From: Treponema phagedenis
GTDB taxonomy: Bacteria; Spirochaetota; Spirochaetia; Treponematales; Treponemataceae
NCBI RefSeq assembly: GCF_008153345.1
Contig: NZ_CP042818.1
Location: 3,001,001 to 3,065,000, forward strand
DNA length: 64,000 nt
Direction of reading: 5' to 3'
The notes under the pieces are model-generated. The model saw only the letters and a list, made by a program, of their open reading frames with translations, did not search any database and had not been told where the DNA came from. The translations under genes were made by a program, and so were the position numbers. Shown here in pieces: positions 26,552 through 35,414 of the stretch (positions are counted from its first letter, which is position 1; the number at the start of each line of letters is the position of its first letter).

Positions 26552-26743
26552 CTAGTATAACGTTTTTTTAATAACTCGATTATATTTTTTTGATACATCT
26601 TACAAAAACCATAAAAAGTTTTATAAAAAGAGTTCGACACGGCGTAACGGTGAGCAATTTACCATAGGAATGCTGAATCTGCAAGCTATTATTGCCAATG
26701 CTCCGATTACTAACAGCAACTTAATTACAAAACGTTATACTAG
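26552..26743. mobile_element. 192-bp MITE with IS630-type ends
   Basis: Perfect 15-bp inverted repeats CTAGTATAACGTTTT (26552-26566) and AAAACGTTATACTAG (26729-26743) are identical to the first 15 bases of the intact IS630 at 3651-4936. The interior has no coding frame and differs from the IS, so it is a non-autonomous passenger rather than a simple deletion. Diverged copies lie at 21309-21504 and 44617-44768. Confidence 0.88.
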
Positions 26744-27061
26744 GTTTAGTAAACTGTAAGTCTCCGAATATGCAGCGCTTTTGTGTATACCCATTGCTAA
26801 AAATAAACCGAAAACTTACAGCCTCTGTAAAAAAACTCAAGGCCGGCTTTTTAAGATACCCATGAGTTTTTTTACAAGTTTTTTGATAGTGATAACTTAA
26901 AAAAACATCGTAAAAGGATTCCAGGGGAACCGCTAAAAATTGCTGTTATGAGGTTCACAATATTTATTTTTAGCAGTATGATAATGCATGATAAAATCTA
27001 TGGTAGATCGTATCGTTATAAACGATATTGCAAAAAAATATTGAAGGAAAGGGAAAAACTC

Positions 27062-27658
27062 ATGAAAAAGATTATTACTATTAGCCGTGAATTCGGAAGC
27101 GGCGGGCGTGAATTAGCGCGACGGTTGTCGGAAGAACTTACTATTGCCTACTATGATCGAGAAATTATAACGGAAATTGCAAAACAAACGGAACTATCGG
27201 AGAGTTATGTTCAGCAAATTGTAGAAACCGACTCGGTTATTTCTTTTCCTATTCATGTCGCCAGAAGCTTTTATGTATTGCCCGATCCCCTCGAAGAACA
27301 AAACCGCGAAATTTTTGCGGCACAGCATCGTATTATTAAAGAGATGGCGGAAAAATCTGATTGCGTTATTGTAGGCAGATGCTCGGATTTTATTCTTAAG
27401 GAGTATCGGCCTTTCCGTATATTTGTATATGCTGATATGGAATCAAAAATTCAGCGCTGCAAAGAAAGAACTTCCGAAACAGACCTGTCAGACTCTGCTT
27501 TGAAAAAAGAAATTTTAAAAATCGATAAGAACCGTGCATGGTATTATAAATTTTATACGCGCCAAATCTGGGGGGATCGTCTTAATTACGATCTCTGTAT
27601 AAATACCGGCGGAAAGGATATTAAAAAGATAGCAGTATCAATTTCAAAGTTTTTGTAA
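27062..27658 (+). CDS. cytidylate-kinase-like family protein
   Basis: A 198-residue P-loop protein of the Cytidylate_kin2 type. It starts with ITISREFGSGGRELARRL (P-loop-like GSGGRE), then YYDREIITEIAK, a central VGRCSDFIL and an arginine-rich lid, RCKERT. The family phosphorylates nucleotides or is of unknown specificity; it differs from the classical Cmk. ATG 27062 follows GAAGGAAAGGG, preferred over an upstream in-frame start at 26948. It is monocistronic, with a MITE 320 bp upstream and a hairpin downstream. The 26744-27061 leader shows no gene. Confidence 0.85.
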   Translation: MKKIITISREFGSGGRELARRLSEELTIAYYDREIITEIAKQTELSESYVQQIVETDSVISFPIHVARSFYVLPDPLEEQNREIFAAQHRIIKEMAEKSDCVIVGRCSDFILKEYRPFRIFVYADMESKIQRCKERTSETDLSDSALKKEILKIDKNRAWYYKFYTRQIWGDRLNYDLCINTGGKDIKKIAVSISKFL

Positions 27659-27701
27659 GGCTGTCATGTCGTTAAAAGTATTTTTAAACGTATGTAAATT
27701 T

Positions 27702-27740
27702 CATTCCGCATAAATTACTTTTTCAAAACTCTGCGGAATG
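27702..27740 (+). terminator. possible terminator hairpin after the cytidylate-kinase-like gene
   Basis: Arms CATTCCGCA (27702-27710) and TGCGGAATG (27732-27740) with a 21-base loop, followed by a T-rich but interrupted tract. The long loop lowers confidence. Confidence 0.5.
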
Positions 27741-27812
27741 TATTTTAGTTTTATTCTTACGTATTTTTTATGCTCGATTTTAGTTTGACTCACAAGCCGT
27801 CCCGGTAAATTT

Positions 27813-27848
27813 AAAAAACCTGCTTAGCAGGAGCTAAGCAGGTTTTTT
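27813..27848 (-). terminator. intrinsic terminator of glpQ
   Basis: Arms AAAAAACCTGCTTAGC and GCTAAGCAGGTTTTTT with a four-base loop, seven bases past the glpQ stop on the minus strand, with a T run. Confidence 0.9.
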
Positions 27849-27854
27849 AATAGT

Positions 27855-28928
27855 TTAGAAGCGGGCTTTTTTGCCCAGGAACTTTACTCCGATATCAGGG
27901 AAGTCGGTAAAGACACCGGTTATTTTTGCTTTTTTAAACAATATTTTTAATAACTCGTTTACATCTTTCATGTAATCGGGAACATCTTCTTTACGTATAG
28001 TGTAAACATGACACTCCAACTTTGCGTCTCTGATATCATCAACAAGAGGAGAAAGCTTTACTGCGTCTGCACTTGAATGTACATCATCAATAAGCATATA
28101 AATCCACGGTCCGACTCCGTCCGCATATTTTTTTATTTCTTGCATTGCGCCTGCCCTGAACATCCAATCATAATCGTAATTTACCCAATTGCCGGCAGAA
28201 TCCTTTTCTTGTGTTTTCTCCCATTCGGTAAGACTTAAAAGAAGAATTAATTTTAAATCCATTCCGAACTGAGGCAAAAGTTCTGTTTTAATTCTCTTTA
28301 ACTCATTATAATCGAATGTTTGTAAATAAACAGGATCTGTTTCTTTTGTATAGCCGTATTTTTTTAACGCAGTCAAAGCCGCAACGGAAATATCCTTTCC
28401 CTCTTTATGATGGAACCACGGAGCCTTTAATTCGGGATAAATACCTATTTTTTTCCCTGTTGATTTTTCCAGCCCTTGAATAAATTCAATCTCTTCTTCA
28501 AAAGTGTGCAATTTAAATGTAGAATTCCAAAGCGGAAAGCGATCCGAATATACAGCCTTTTGTACTCCATCTTTTTCTTGAAACACCTCTGTGACATTCA
28601 GTTGACGTAATTCATCAAGCGTAAAATCAATCACATAGTAACGTCCATCGGCTCGAGCTCTGGTTGGAAATTTTTTTGCAACATCGGTAAGGTTATCCAA
28701 ATAATGGTCATGAATAACGATGAGTTGGTTATCCTTTGACATAGCCAAGTCCTGCCCAAGATAATCCGCTCCTTGCGCAAATGCAAGAGTTTTTGATTCC
28801 AGTGTATGCTCCGGAAGATAGCCGGAAGCACCGCGATGAGCTATGACAATTTTTTCTTTTCCGCCGCCGGCAAACATGGCTGCGGTTGCCGCCAAAAATG
28901 CCATAACAATAACAAACCTCTTGTACAT
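27855..28928 (-). CDS. glpQ: glycerophosphodiester phosphodiesterase, exported
   Basis: A 357-residue enzyme hydrolysing glycerophosphodiesters to glycerol-3-phosphate and an alcohol. The signal sequence MYKRFVIVMAFLAATAAMFA precedes the catalytic motifs: IAHRGASGYLPEHTLESK (first His and Glu), GQDLAMSKD in place of the usual E.D metal site, and VIHDHYLDNLT (second His). In most GlpQ the site reads LE.D; here the residue is Q (YLGQDLAM), which is worth noting. The C-terminal GVFTDFPDIGVKFL fits. T. pallidum has an orthologue (Gpd). AGGAGG precedes the start. Confidence 0.92.
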   Translation of the reverse strand: MYKRFVIVMAFLAATAAMFAGGGKEKIVIAHRGASGYLPEHTLESKTLAFAQGADYLGQDLAMSKDNQLIVIHDHYLDNLTDVAKKFPTRARADGRYYVIDFTLDELRQLNVTEVFQEKDGVQKAVYSDRFPLWNSTFKLHTFEEEIEFIQGLEKSTGKKIGIYPELKAPWFHHKEGKDISVAALTALKKYGYTKETDPVYLQTFDYNELKRIKTELLPQFGMDLKLILLLSLTEWEKTQEKDSAGNWVNYDYDWMFRAGAMQEIKKYADGVGPWIYMLIDDVHSSADAVKLSPLVDDIRDAKLECHVYTIRKEDVPDYMKDVNELLKILFKKAKITGVFTDFPDIGVKFLGKKARF

Positions 28929-28996
28929 ATTTTGTACCTCCTAATTGTAGGAATAAATTTAATAAGCTTAATCTATAAGCCATTAAACCCCAAAGA

Positions 28997-29938
28997 TTAT
29001 TTTTTAGTCTTTATTAAATCTTTAGCTGCAGATACTATTGAAGTTTTATCCAATCCGTATGCGGCCAACAACTCTTCTTTTGAACCTGATTGTCCAAACA
29101 AGTCCTTGATCGCCATGATTTTTAAGGGAGCGGGATTCTTTTGAGCAAGAATTTCCGCAATGCAACTGCCCAAACCTCCATACATGGAATGATCTTCCAA
29201 GCTCAGTACACAGCCTGTTTTTTGCACCGACTGAATGAGTGTTTTTTCATCAAACGGTTTGATAGAAGAACAGTCAATAACCTCGGCAGTTACACCTTCT
29301 TTACGTAATTCTTCCGCTGCCAACAAAGCATGATATACCATAATTCCGGTGCCGGCAAGGGTGATATCTTTTCCTTCCCGCAAGACATAGGATTTGCCAA
29401 TCTCAAATTTAAAACTATCGTCATACAGTTTCGGCATTTCAGCTCTGCCGATTCGCACGTAAAATGCTCCGTCCGTTGCAACAGCAGTTTTCACCGCTCC
29501 CTTTGTACTCATTTCATCAGAGGGGGCAAGTATTTTCATATTTGGGATAGCGCGCATAAGGGCAATGTCTTCCATGCATTGATGAATAGCCCCATCCGCA
29601 CCGACCGATAAGCCCTGATGCGTAGCCATAATTTTTACATTATAAGAATCAAATGCAATACTTTGCCGCACCTGATCAAAAGCTCTTCCCGCAGCAAACA
29701 CCGAGAAGGTAGAGGCAATGACAATAAAGTTTTCGGATGCGAGCCCCGCTGCAAACGACATCATATTTTGTTCACAAATTCCGACATTCAAAAATCTGTC
29801 GGGAAAAGTTTCGGCAAATTGTTTTGTCTTTACCGCAGTCGCAAGGTCTGCGCAAAGAACAAAAAGATTCGGATATAAATCGTGTAATTCAATGAGTGCT
29901 TCGCCGAAAGCATCTCGAGGAGCTTTTAATGTGGTCAT
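28997..29938 (-). CDS. transketolase, C-terminal subunit
   Basis: A 313-residue protein equal to the pyrimidine-binding and C-terminal domains of transketolase. It has DLATAVKTK, the conserved glutamate in NVGICEQNMMSFAAGLA (about residue 60), HQGLSVGADGAIHQCMEDIA and LAGTGIMV. With the N-terminal subunit it would form the thiamine diphosphate-dependent enzyme that shuttles two-carbon units between sugar phosphates. ATG 29938 has a GGGAGGA site and overlaps the upstream TGA (ATGA). It is the last gene of the PTS operon. Thiamine uptake genes lie 11 kb away. Confidence 0.92.
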   Translation of the reverse strand: MTTLKAPRDAFGEALIELHDLYPNLFVLCADLATAVKTKQFAETFPDRFLNVGICEQNMMSFAAGLASENFIVIASTFSVFAAGRAFDQVRQSIAFDSYNVKIMATHQGLSVGADGAIHQCMEDIALMRAIPNMKILAPSDEMSTKGAVKTAVATDGAFYVRIGRAEMPKLYDDSFKFEIGKSYVLREGKDITLAGTGIMVYHALLAAEELRKEGVTAEVIDCSSIKPFDEKTLIQSVQKTGCVLSLEDHSMYGGLGSCIAEILAQKNPAPLKIMAIKDLFGQSGSKEELLAAYGLDKTSIVSAAKDLIKTKK

Positions 29939-30777
29939 AGTTGTCCTCCCAACACCGGTGTGTAATGCAGTTCGCTGCATGCAAGGTCAAATTCTTCGTT
30001 TGTCATTTTAGCGGCATGCCATTTGACATTATTTTCCATAAACGAAACTCCTTTCCCTTTTATTGTATCTGCAATGATCACTCGTACTCCCTGCGTTTGA
30101 GGTTTTTCCAAGAGTTCCGCCAAGGCTGATACATCATGTCCGTCAACCGCAAAGGTTTCCAAACCGAATTCCCGTATCTGCGCTTGAAAGTTTTTATCGG
30201 AGTTCAGAATATCTTCGATGGTATTATCAAGCTGCAATTTATTATTATCAATTATTACAGTCAAGTTATTCAGTTTTAGTTTTGCCGCCAACAGCAACGC
30301 TTCCCAGTTTTGCCCTTCCTGCATTTCACCGTCTCCGGCTAAAACAAAAACACGTGCCTTTAAGTTTTGCTTATTGAGCGCAAAAGCCTTTCCCAAGGCA
30401 AAAGAAATTCCCTGCCCGAGGGAGCCTGAGCTCATCTCAATACCGGGAATTGTTTTTATCGGATGTCCTTGCAATAATGCCGAAAACTTTTTGATAGAGC
30501 AAAGTTCTTTGAGCGGATAAAATCCTTTGTCCGCAAGAATGGCATACAACGCAAGCGCCCCATGCCCCTTGCTTAAAATGAACCTATCCCGATTTTCGTC
30601 TTGAGGGTTTTGCGGAAACACCTGCATAACCTCATAATACAGAGCGGTCAATATTTCCACCGTAGAAAGCGAACCGCCGACATGCGCTGCTCCGGTATGG
30701 AATGCAGCTTCCAACGTTAAGCCCCTTATTTTATGGGCTATCTCATGTAAATTCTTATTTTGCATACGCCTATCCAT
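29935..30777 (-). CDS. transketolase, N-terminal (thiamine diphosphate-binding) subunit
   Basis: A 280-residue protein with the cofactor-binding domain: THIGG-type loop AAHVGGSLSTVEIL, SKGHGALALY (about 66), SSGSLGQGISFALGKA and the thiamine diphosphate motif GDGEMQEGQNWEALLLA ending in NN (IDNNKLQ). Start is either ATG 30777 or ATG 30765; neither has a strong ribosome site. Split transketolases of this type usually accompany sugar-acid or pentose PTS genes, as here. It lies 196 bp after the IIC gene, past two hairpins, and may belong to the same transcript. Confidence 0.92.
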   Translation of the reverse strand: MDRRMQNKNLHEIAHKIRGLTLEAAFHTGAAHVGGSLSTVEILTALYYEVMQVFPQNPQDENRDRFILSKGHGALALYAILADKGFYPLKELCSIKKFSALLQGHPIKTIPGIEMSSGSLGQGISFALGKAFALNKQNLKARVFVLAGDGEMQEGQNWEALLLAAKLKLNNLTVIIDNNKLQLDNTIEDILNSDKNFQAQIREFGLETFAVDGHDVSALAELLEKPQTQGVRVIIADTIKGKGVSFMENNVKWHAAKMTNEEFDLACSELHYTPVLGGQL

Positions 30778-30872
30778 AGTAGTTTAAGTGATAACTAAGA
30801 CTTCTTGCGAGATCAAAAAACAGTTAATACGGAGTCTTATAATTTTATTTGAAGATACGGTTCTTAAATTTT

Positions 30873-30946
30873 AGATTCCGATTCTAAATAGTAGAATCGG
30901 AATCTTATTTGCATTTAGGGATCTCTAAAAACGAACTGAGATTCCC
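30873..30946 (-). promoter_or_regulatory. two intercistronic hairpins between the PTS IIC and transketolase genes
   Basis: A perfect 14-bp stem, arms AGATTCCGATTCTA and TAGAATCGGAATCT with a five-base loop (30873-30905), then GGGATCTC pairing with GAGATTCCC (30918-30946). Neither is followed by a proper T run on the minus strand, so processing or stability elements are more likely than terminators. Confidence 0.6.
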
Positions 30947-30972
30947 TGCCGCTCATTCCTTATCTGAAAAGC

Positions 30973-32241
30973 CTATCTGAAAAGTTTGATAATACCGCCA
31001 AGCAGAATTCCTACGGTACAGAAGTCAGTATCGCTGAAAGTGGCTCCGGCAAAACCTAAGCTGCCAAGCAGGGGCATCAACAAAATCGGAAGGAAGGTGA
31101 TAAGTAACCCATGCGCAAAGGAGCCGATAACACAACCTCTGCGCCCTCCGGTTGCATTCGCAAAAACGCCTGCGGAAGCCCCACAAAAAAAGTGAGGCAC
31201 AACACCCGGAATAATAACCGGCAATTTAAAAGCGATACATACAAACATTCCGATAATGCCGCCGATAAAACTTGACATAAACCCAATCAATACCGCATTC
31301 GGTGCATAAGGAAATACAACAGGGCAATCAAGCGCAGGTTTTGCATTCGGAACCAGTTTTTTAGAAATACCGGTAAAGGCAGGAACTATTTCTCCAAGCA
31401 CAAGGCGCACACCGGAAAGTACGATAAACACACCACCCGCAAAAGTGATTGCCTGTAATATTGCAAACACAATAAAGTTTTGTCCTCCGCTCAATTTTTC
31501 CTGAATATACGTAGGCCCTGCAAAAATTGCCGAAAAGATAAAGATTACTCCCATCGTAACGGAAATGGCAACAGAAGTATCTCTAAAGAATACCAGCCAT
31601 TTCGGGAACTGTATTTCTTCAGTGGACTTTGAATTTTTCCCGACAAGCTTCCCGATATATGCGGCAAACATATACCCGAATGTTCCGAAATGCCCGAAAG
31701 CGATCTCATCGGAGCCGGTTATCTTTTTCATAACCGGCTGTGCCCATGCCGGCATAAGCGCCATAGTAAAGCCCAACATTACAGAACCTATCACCACCAA
31801 AGGCCAGCCGGACAATCCGCCGACCGATAAAATAACCGAAATCAAAATCGCCATATAAATGGTATGATGTCCGGTTAAAAAGATATATTTAAGCGGTGTA
31901 AAACGGGCAATTAAAATATTTGCAAACATACCGAAAAACATTATCAACGCCATTTCCGAGCCGAGTGTGTTTTGTGCAATTGCAACGATGGCTTCATTGT
32001 TCGGCACAACACCGTGAATATTAAATCCGTATTGGAACATGTCGGAAAAATGCCCCAGCGAACCGACAATAACTCCCGCTCCTGCGCCAAGCACTAAAAA
32101 GCCCAAAATACTTTTGATAAAACCTTTAATACACTCGGACGCATCTTTTTTTTGAATAAGCAATCCGACAAGCGCAACCAAACCGACAAGCACAGCCGGA
32201 ACACTTAATACATCATTCATTAAAAATCTAAAAAAATTCAT
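30973..32241 (-). CDS. PTS ascorbate-type transporter, IIC component (UlaA/SgaT family)
   Basis: A 422-residue inner-membrane protein with about ten helices. Family features are the N-terminal FRFLMNDVLSVPAVLVGLVA, GHFSDMFQYGFNIHGVVPNNEAI, LTGHHTIYMA and VVFPYAPNAVLIGF. UlaA imports L-ascorbate as a phosphoester in E. coli. Here no UlaD/E/F-type genes are present; a split transketolase follows instead, so the substrate may be another sugar acid, or a pentitol or ketopentose. No IIA gene is visible in the operon. Confidence 0.9.
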   Translation of the reverse strand: MNFFRFLMNDVLSVPAVLVGLVALVGLLIQKKDASECIKGFIKSILGFLVLGAGAGVIVGSLGHFSDMFQYGFNIHGVVPNNEAIVAIAQNTLGSEMALIMFFGMFANILIARFTPLKYIFLTGHHTIYMAILISVILSVGGLSGWPLVVIGSVMLGFTMALMPAWAQPVMKKITGSDEIAFGHFGTFGYMFAAYIGKLVGKNSKSTEEIQFPKWLVFFRDTSVAISVTMGVIFIFSAIFAGPTYIQEKLSGGQNFIVFAILQAITFAGGVFIVLSGVRLVLGEIVPAFTGISKKLVPNAKPALDCPVVFPYAPNAVLIGFMSSFIGGIIGMFVCIAFKLPVIIPGVVPHFFCGASAGVFANATGGRRGCVIGSFAHGLLITFLPILLMPLLGSLGFAGATFSDTDFCTVGILLGGIIKLFR

Positions 32242-32325
32242 AATACACCTCTTCGCTTTTTATTTTATGCACGTAGAATACTTCTACCTACACAAGACCT
32301 GTTTTTTCCTATAATTTTATAAGAG

Positions 32326-32610
32326 TTAAATAACGTTCATCTCTTTTAATTTTTTTAACAATTCCGTTTTAATATAGTCCTTGTCAATCATATTAGACAA
32401 AGAAAGAATTTCGCCCGGAAAATCCGTAAACTGGTTTGTAATATCCCGCGTACCGATATATAAATCGGCTTGCATTCCCTTTGCGGAACTTAAATCGGTG
32501 TGATCAACTTCTATTCCGGAAATGCCCTCAGCTTCAAGAATGTTTTTAACATTCATTTCCATCATAAAACTGCTCCCTAAACCGCTTCCGCACACAATAA
32601 GAATTTTCAT
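32326..32610 (-). CDS. PTS ascorbate-type IIB component
   Basis: A 94-residue cytoplasmic protein. The phosphorylated cysteine lies in the loop ILIVCGSGLGSSFM at residues 3-16, the IIB Ula/Sga pattern, followed by the alternating alpha/beta fold. ATG 32610 follows GGAGG. It passes phosphate from a IIA protein, which must be encoded elsewhere, to the sugar bound by IIC. First gene of the PTS-transketolase operon. Confidence 0.9.
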   Translation of the reverse strand: MKILIVCGSGLGSSFMMEMNVKNILEAEGISGIEVDHTDLSSAKGMQADLYIGTRDITNQFTDFPGEILSLSNMIDKDYIKTELLKKLKEMNVI

Positions 32611-32919
32611 ACGTACCTCCAAATTTGTGATGTTTAGTATTACCGAATTTTATTTCGGCTCATTATTACTGTAATATGCTTTTCCGTTTAAAACAAGTAT
32701 TTATTTTCTCCGTAAGAAAAAAAAGCAAAATCACAAGGCTACAGAATCGGGCAGGTATGAAAAAAGAGACCGGCAACCGGATAATTATCACAGAGGACGT
32801 TAGCTTCCATGCCATAAGCCATTGTACGGGACTCTTAAAATCTGATAAAAATTGAGTGTAAATTAAGAATGTGAAAGTATACAAAAAATAAAAATTATTA
32901 CGGGGAAAGGCTGCCGACT

Positions 32920-33215
32920 ACTACAGCTGAATTTGAAAACTCCGAGTACGCTGTGATAGTTTTCAAACTCAATTCTGTGTGGAACCACGGGCGTCCGTGG
33001 CGGTTCTGAGCTTGACAACGGTGAGTAAACTTACCATAGGGCAAAGCGTTAATAATTTGCCTCCGCTTTGCCAACGAGTTTAAAAGCTTCAATTTTACAA
33101 AACAGTGTTGATGCTTTTAAACATCGTTCGGAATTTTGCGAGTTGCCTGTTGATATTCCGGTTAGTATAATGGGAGCTAATTACAGAACGGTACGGTAGT
33201 GATTCAATAAGAAAA
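32920..33215. repeat. variable-stem hairpin modules and a MITE-end fragment
   Basis: B-type stem TTTGAAAACT/AGTTTTCAAA (about 32934-32970), an A-type palindrome CCACGG/CCGTGG (about 32986-33002), the linker ACGGTGAGTAAACTTACC, a second B-type stem GTTTAAAAGC/GCTTTTAAAC (about 33078-33124, inverted), then GCTAATTACAGAACGG resembling a MITE right end. The 32611-32920 part shows no gene. Confidence 0.7.
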
Positions 33216-33326
33216 ATTATCCAACGAGAAAATCTATTCATGTCGGAAAATTATTCTTTTTATCAACCGGTTTTTTGCAAACCGCTTGAAGAATTGCCAA
33301 TGTTTTAGTTTTCGCGCTTTCTCAAT

Positions 33327-33983
33327 TTAAAACAAACCGCGCCGGTTTTGCAATGCGCGTTCTGTTTGGACGGCAAACTCAAGTAATTCAGTGATGAGTA
33401 TCGGCAAAAGAATTAAAGGTTTTTTCAGCTTCAGCCAAACCCCTGCGTGATATCTTGTTCTTGCAGTCCATGCCGACGAAATTTGATTCCAACAAAAAAA
33501 CACTTGCGGAATAAAATTGAGCGTTAAAGCAAAAATCAGTACAAAACCGATTTTGTTTTTTTTCTTTTTTGCAAAAATATTTTCGATTGATTGCAGCAGT
33601 TCAAAAATCTCACTCCGCGATGTCGTGCTGTAAAACACCGAAGCGGCAAACAAAATGCAGAGAATGTTTTTTGTAATCAACAAAGCTTCAATGCCGTGAG
33701 CATAAAAAGCGTTGAGGCTTACTGGCTGTCCGATAATTTTAAAAATAAAAATAAATAAAAAATAATAACCACTGAGTTGCGTGTTTTTTTTAATCATCGC
33801 AAAGGGAAGTTTTGCCGCTATGCTTATCAGCACAAGAATCGGAAGCAGTACAAAAAAAATCATCGTATTGTTTTGCGTTATTAACAGCGAAAACACAATA
33901 AGAAAAATACATTTAATCGATGCCGGCAATTTGTGAATACAGGTATTTTTATTTTGATACTGAAACAAAACTATATTGCGCAT
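33327..33983 (-). CDS. bioN: biotin ECF transporter T component
   Basis: A 218-residue membrane protein of the EcfT/CbiQ fold. It has helices at about 20-60 and 85-130, and the cytoplasmic coupling segment with the Ala-Arg-X type motif, here SSAWTARTRYHAG (about 175), that contacts the ATPase. It starts one base after the ATPase gene ends (ATG 33983, GGAA site). With BioM and BioY it would form a complete biotin importer. The family identity of T components is weak by sequence; gene order makes the call. Confidence 0.85.
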   Translation of the reverse strand: MRNIVLFQYQNKNTCIHKLPASIKCIFLIVFSLLITQNNTMIFFVLLPILVLISIAAKLPFAMIKKNTQLSGYYFLFIFIFKIIGQPVSLNAFYAHGIEALLITKNILCILFAASVFYSTTSRSEIFELLQSIENIFAKKKKNKIGFVLIFALTLNFIPQVFFCWNQISSAWTARTRYHAGVWLKLKKPLILLPILITELLEFAVQTERALQNRRGLF

Positions 33984-33984
33984 A

Positions 33985-34710
33985 TCATTTCCATAGTAAG
34001 TCTTCAAAAGCCGGAGTCCCCTGAAGCGGATTCCTTAGCCCCGCTTTTTCAAAATCCAATTTTGAAAAAGCATTTTGCGGCGTATCATCAAAAATAATTT
34101 TCCCGTTTGCCAAAACCAAAAACCGATTTGAGGCGGCAAGAATCTTTTCTGTTTCGTGCGTAATAATAATAAGCGTTTTCCCTTCCGCTTTCAGCTGCAA
34201 AATTAACTGCACCGTTTGACAAACGCCCTTATAATCAAGATTGGCAAACGGTTCATCAAAAATAATTAAATCGCAGTGCAGCACTAAAATAGAAGCAACC
34301 GCAAGCTTCCGTTTTTCTCCGCCCGACAAACTGCGCGCGGGCAAATCCTTTTTTTCAAACAGTTCGACCGATTGCAGCGTCTGCTCAACCATTTGTTTTA
34401 TCTGCGCTTTTGAAAACCCGCAATTAAGCAACCCGAACGCGCAATCATCAAAAACAGTGTCGCCGAGTATTTGCGCATCTGCCGATTGAAAAACTAAACC
34501 GATTTTAGTATCCGCATTTTTTTTGACCGTTCCCGAAAACTCCGTTTCCAAACCGGAAAGAATGGTCATTAACACCGTCTTGCCCGCCCCGTTTGCTCCG
34601 GCCAAAACAATACAATCATTTTCAAAAACATCAAAAGAAATATCGTCAAGGATAACCCGCGAATCAAACGTTTTGCGGATATCCTTAAGAGAAAGCAAAG
34701 CCTCCTTCAT
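33985..34710 (-). CDS. bioM: biotin ECF transporter ATPase
   Basis: A 241-residue ATPase with Walker A GANGAGKTV, Q-loop VFQSADAQILGDTVFDDCAFG (the ECF-type Q helix), signature LSGGEKRKL, Walker B LIIFDEPFANLD and H-loop ITHETE. The Q-loop text and its place between bioY and bioN identify it as the ECF A component. It begins one base after the bioY stop, so translation is coupled. Confidence 0.9.
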   Translation of the reverse strand: MKEALLSLKDIRKTFDSRVILDDISFDVFENDCIVLAGANGAGKTVLMTILSGLETEFSGTVKKNADTKIGLVFQSADAQILGDTVFDDCAFGLLNCGFSKAQIKQMVEQTLQSVELFEKKDLPARSLSGGEKRKLAVASILVLHCDLIIFDEPFANLDYKGVCQTVQLILQLKAEGKTLIIITHETEKILAASNRFLVLANGKIIFDDTPQNAFSKLDFEKAGLRNPLQGTPAFEDLLWK

Positions 34711-34711
34711 G

Positions 34712-35263
34712 TTATTTAAGATAGCGTTTTACTACGGGCGCAAGCGCGAACGAAATCGGTACAATAATAGCCGCTTTTATAAGGCCGGGAATAATAAAAG
34801 GAACAAAACCTTTTAAGAATGCATCTGCCCATGTTAAACCTAAAGCAACTTTTAACCATGGAACGCCCGGAACATACACCGTCAAAAATCCGCAGACAGC
34901 GGCGAGGGAAAGTAGAATTGAGCTAATCAAAATCGGACAATCTTTTTTCATAACAATTATACTTATCAGTCCCGCAACTACGGCGCCTAAAAAATAACCG
35001 ATCAAAAATCCGCCGGTAGGCCCCGCTAAAACAGCAATGCCGCCGCTGCCTCCCGCAAATACCGGCAGCCCCAAAGCTCCCGCAAAAAGAAAAAGCAAAA
35101 CAGCTAACCCGCCGTACACAGGCCCGAGCAGCATACCCGAAAGTATTGCCAAGGCGTTTTGTAACACAATCGGAACCGGCCCGACCGGAATAGTTATTAC
35201 CCAGCCCGCACACACAACTGCCGCAAAAATTGCCGAAAAAATTAAATTTCGAGTTTTATTCAT
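34712..35263 (-). CDS. bioY: biotin transporter substrate-binding membrane protein
   Basis: A 183-residue, six-helix S component that binds biotin. Signature features are GPVPIVLQNALAILSGMLLG (about residue 28), then YGGLAVLLFLFAGALGLPVF and GPTGGFLIGYFLGA. It heads the bioY-bioM-bioN operon. Upstream, AGTAAAATATTTTAGT-like sequence (about 35284-35299) is nearly palindromic and could be an operator, possibly for BirA, but it is too AT-rich to be sure. No biotin synthesis genes are in the window. Confidence 0.94.
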   Translation of the reverse strand: MNKTRNLIFSAIFAAVVCAGWVITIPVGPVPIVLQNALAILSGMLLGPVYGGLAVLLFLFAGALGLPVFAGGSGGIAVLAGPTGGFLIGYFLGAVVAGLISIIVMKKDCPILISSILLSLAAVCGFLTVYVPGVPWLKVALGLTWADAFLKGFVPFIIPGLIKAAIIVPISFALAPVVKRYLK

Positions 35264-35414
35264 ATTTTTCTCCGAATAAAATAGTAAAATATTTTAGTTC
35301 ATATATAAACCAATGTGGACATAGTATATCATAACCAAAAACAAAATACAAGAGAAAATACGGCTTACATAAAAATAAAAAATGCGCATCCTTACTTCAA
35401 CCATCATTTTCATT

